Source of the DNA: DASTSN01 sp035760665
Lineage (GTDB): Bacteria > Bacteroidota > Bacteroidia > Chitinophagales > Chitinophagaceae
Length of the DNA: 64,000 nt
NCBI GenBank assembly: GCA_035760665.1
Contig: DASTSN010000016.1
Span: forward strand, 1 to 64,000
Reading direction: 5' to 3'
Of the stretch, positions 61,775 through 64,000 are shown piece by piece. Position numbers and translations under genes: made by a program. The notes under the pieces are model-generated. The model was not told the origin of the DNA and did no database searches. It saw only the letters and a program-made list of their open reading frames with translations. Each line of letters starts with the position of its first letter. The first letter of the stretch is position 1.

Positions 61775-63280
61775 TTAAATCGCTAAGAGTAAATTCTCGT
61801 CTCTGCTTTCCAATATTGAACTTCCTCCCATTAAAAACTCATCTACTTTGCGGGCACATTCCCGTCCTTCGCTGATAGCCCACACAACAAGTGACTGTCC
61901 ACGCCGCATATCGCCGGCTACAAAAACCTTATGCAGGTTGGTCTTGTACGATTTCTCAGAAGCTTTTACGTTTCCCCGCTCATCTAGTTCGATATCAAGT
62001 TGTTGCAACAGACCTTCATATTGGGGATTCACAAACCCCATCGCAAGGAGTGCGAGTTCGCACGGAATCTCCCGCTCGCTGCCAGGCCGCTCCACAAATT
62101 GGGCTGGTCTTCCCTCCTCCGTTATTTTCCACTCAAGGTCTGCGATTTTTAATGCCCGCAGTTGCCCCTTTTCATCACCCAAAAAAGCCTTCGTTATAAC
62201 AGCCCATTTACGCTCTACTCCTTCTTCGTGAGAGGATGAGGTTTTTAACGTCATCGGATAGGTGGGCCAGGGCATATAAGCAGTTCGGCCCTCGGGCGGT
62301 TTTGGCAATAATTCAAATTGCGTAACCGAGTTTGCACCGTGACGATTTGAAGTACCTACGCAGTCAGATCCGGTATCACCTCCTCCTATCACCACAACAT
62401 TTTTTCCTGAGGCTAATACATGTTTCTCGATAATATTGCTCTCGATGCCCTGCCCCGCCAGCGGATCTTTCCCGTCATTCCGTTTATTTTGTTGTTTTAA
62501 AAACTGCATGGCAAAGTATACACCTGTTAAATCCCTGCCGGGTATGTCCAGGTTTCTGGGTACAGTAGACCCTCCCGCCAGTACGATCGCATGATACTCC
62601 CGCAACAAATCATTGACATTAATATTAACCCCCACGTTGGCGTTGTAGCGAAATACAACACCTTCCTCTTCCATAAGCTTTATACGCCGCTCAACAACCC
62701 ATTTTTCGAGCTTGAAATCCGGAATACCATACCGTAAAAGCCCTCCCGCAGCATCATCCCTTTCAAATACGGTTACTGTATGTCCCGCATAGTTAAGTTG
62801 TGCAGCAGCTGCCAAACCCGCCGGTCCGGAGCCAATAACGGCAATTTTTTTCCCGGTTCGCACATTGGGTTTTCGAGGCTGAACAAATCCTTTTTCAAAT
62901 GCAATTTCAATAATATGTTTTTCAATTTCCTCAATTGTTACCGGCGGCTGGTTGATACCCAGCACACAGGCGCTCTCGCAAGGTGCCGGGCAAATACGAC
63001 CGGTAAACTCGGGAAAATTATTGGTGGAGACCAGTATCTCGTAAGCCTCTTTCCATTCCTTACGGTAGACAGCATCATTAAATTCAGGAATTACGTTTCC
63101 TAACGGACAGCCATTATGACAAAATGGAATCCCGCAGTTCATGCATCGTGCCGCCTGCTGATTTAACTGATCATCGGAAAATTTTTGCACAAACTCCTTG
63201 TAGTGTTGAACCCTTTCCTCAACAGTTGCTTTTGAAGGCATTTCCCTGGTAAACTCTAAAAAACCTGTTGGCTTCCCCAT
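61775..63280 (-). CDS. gltD: Glutamate synthase small subunit
   Basis: A 501-residue FAD/NADPH-dependent subunit of glutamate synthase. Iron-sulfur cysteines are in RCMNCGIPFCHNGCPLGN and ICPAPCESACVLG (about residues 45-110); FAD binding is shown by VIGSGPAGLAAAAQLNYAG (about residue 150) and NADPH binding by VVIGGGDTGSDCVGTSNRHG; the C terminus has VFVAGDMRRGQSLVVWAI. It supplies electrons to GltB, which joins glutamine and 2-oxoglutarate to give glutamate. It follows gltB by 81 bases. Confidence 0.96.
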   Translation of the reverse strand: MGKPTGFLEFTREMPSKATVEERVQHYKEFVQKFSDDQLNQQAARCMNCGIPFCHNGCPLGNVIPEFNDAVYRKEWKEAYEILVSTNNFPEFTGRICPAPCESACVLGINQPPVTIEEIEKHIIEIAFEKGFVQPRKPNVRTGKKIAVIGSGPAGLAAAAQLNYAGHTVTVFERDDAAGGLLRYGIPDFKLEKWVVERRIKLMEEEGVVFRYNANVGVNINVNDLLREYHAIVLAGGSTVPRNLDIPGRDLTGVYFAMQFLKQQNKRNDGKDPLAGQGIESNIIEKHVLASGKNVVVIGGGDTGSDCVGTSNRHGANSVTQFELLPKPPEGRTAYMPWPTYPMTLKTSSSHEEGVERKWAVITKAFLGDEKGQLRALKIADLEWKITEEGRPAQFVERPGSEREIPCELALLAMGFVNPQYEGLLQQLDIELDERGNVKASEKSYKTNLHKVFVAGDMRRGQSLVVWAISEGRECARKVDEFLMGGSSILESRDENLLLAI

Positions 63281-63361
63281 ATTTTGTTGTTTACTGTTTT
63301 ATCATTTTCCCTGCACGGATCGGCATGATTCGTTTCAGGGAATACAAGTGAATGACATCGT

Positions 63362-64000
63362 TTATTTATTAATAACTACTTTTTGCTTTTTCTCTTCCAG
63401 GACTTTCTTAAAATCCCTGGGAAATACTTTGACAAAATTTTTAAGCTGGTTTTCAAAATCATCCAGCACAAATTTTGCCACGGTACTACCTGTGTATGCA
63501 TAATGACGTGTAATCATATCCTGCAATTCGACAATATCGTCTGCTGTCAGCGGATCAATATCCACCATTTCTTTATTGCAGTTGTCTGCAAACTTTCCTT
63601 TGACATCATAAACAAAAGCAATACCTCCACTCATCCCGGCAGCAAAATTTCTTCCCGTATCACCCAAAATCACTACTCGGCCACCTGTCATATACTCACA
63701 CCCGTGGTCGCCAACACCTTCTACAACAACGCTTGCGCCTGAATTGCGCACGCCAAATCGTTCTCCAGCCTTTCCACGGATGAAAGCTTCGCCGGATGTA
63801 GCACCATAAAAAGCGACATTACCGATGATAATATTTTCTTCCGGCACAAAGGAAGACTGGCGCGGCGGATAAATAACTAATCGTGCGCCACTGAGACCTT
63901 TCCCAAAATAGTCATTTGCATCACCTTCGAGTTCAAGGGTAATGCCTTTCGTTGTAAAGGCGCCAAAACTCTGTCCCGCTGTTCCTGTAAAACTGAAATG
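63362..64000 (-). CDS. gltB: Glutamate synthase large subunit, C-terminal part (cut by window)
   Basis: The last 212 residues of the large glutamate synthase subunit are visible; the rest lies beyond the right edge. The visible part is the GXGXG structural domain, with HFSFTGTAGQSFGAF, FGKGLSGARLVIYPPRQSSF, ENIIIGNVAFYGATSGEAFI and AGERFGVRNSGASVVVEGVGDHGCEYM. A GTG at 63847 occurs mid-protein and is not a start. It is transcribed with gltD. Full-length proteins are about 1500 residues. Confidence 0.95.
   Translation of the reverse strand, partial: HFSFTGTAGQSFGAFTTKGITLELEGDANDYFGKGLSGARLVIYPPRQSSFVPEENIIIGNVAFYGATSGEAFIRGKAGERFGVRNSGASVVVEGVGDHGCEYMTGGRVVILGDTGRNFAAGMSGGIAFVYDVKGKFADNCNKEMVDIDPLTADDIVELQDMITRHYAYTGSTVAKFVLDDFENQLKNFVKVFPRDFKKVLEEKKQKVVINK

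Noticed and set aside
1..64000. tRNA genes, rRNA, CRISPR arrays, insertion sequences
   Set aside because: None was recognised when scanning for tRNA T-loops, spaced direct repeats and transposase-like frames.

Overview
The window comes from a member of the phylum Bacteroidota, most likely the family Chitinophagaceae. This is inferred from protein style and gene order; no rRNA is present. The signs are: TAnnTTTG-type -7 promoter boxes with a TTG near -33, few Shine-Dalgarno sequences, an UpxY/NusG-type antiterminator in the polysaccharide operon, a citrulline hydrolase CtlX, a fused aspartokinase/homoserine dehydrogenase in a thrABC operon, and DUF1684 and DUF1328 proteins. No tRNA, rRNA, CRISPR array, insertion sequence or phage gene was seen.

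Layout. 1-9.7 kb is mixed housekeeping: a truncated OxyR, a GH20 hexosaminidase, a universal stress protein, an arginine-to-citrulline-to-ornithine gene pair (ArcA, CtlX) with a DUF1684 lipid/sugar-type protein of unknown role, small proteins, and a Nif3-family protein that unusually carries an export signal. 9.1-15.6 kb is a phosphate regulon: an outer-membrane porin followed by pstS, pstC, pstA, pstB and phoU. An array of 11-bp direct repeats (Pho-box-like) lies just ahead of the porin, and a second such array lies ahead of the small 115-residue gene at 9370. 15.6-19.5 kb holds a class A beta-lactamase-like hydrolase, a sialate O-acetylesterase, a cupin and small proteins.

19.5-47.9 kb is one large exopolysaccharide/capsule locus, all on the minus strand and visibly richer in A+T in its middle than its flanks. 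It starts from a canonical Bacteroidota promoter near 47.85 kb with a roughly 200-base leader. It then runs: Wza exporter, Wzc tyrosine kinase, UpxY/NusG-like antiterminator, two sugar ketoisomerase cupins, an acetyltransferase, an FAD/NAD(P) protein, a DegT aminotransferase, a propeller protein, an asparagine-synthase-type amidotransferase, Wzx flippase, several glycosyltransferases, a Wzy polymerase, a secreted lyase-like lipoprotein, a nucleotide-sugar module (UDP-GlcNAc 2-epimerase, Gfo/Idh oxidoreductase, TIM-barrel protein), a second propeller protein and the WcaJ-type priming transferase. The content predicts a Wzx/Wzy-type polymer with an N-acetylated 3-amino-3,6-dideoxyhexose and possibly an amidated uronic acid.

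48.1-53 kb is the thrA-thrB-thrC operon, preceded by a threonine/isoleucine-rich leader peptide that points to attenuation. It is divergent from phosphoenolpyruvate carboxylase (ppc), which makes the oxaloacetate that feeds aspartate. 55.8-64 kb holds NhaA, two ammonium transporters separated by an outer-membrane barrel protein, and glutamate synthase (gltD and the end of gltB), an ammonium uptake and assimilation block. The most notable signals are the two Pho-box arrays, a start-codon hairpin on the unknown gene downstream of one of them, the thr leader peptide, the exported Nif3 protein, and the unusual enzyme set in the polysaccharide locus (paired propellers, paired ketoisomerases, FAD protein and an unrecognised 53-residue coupled ORF).
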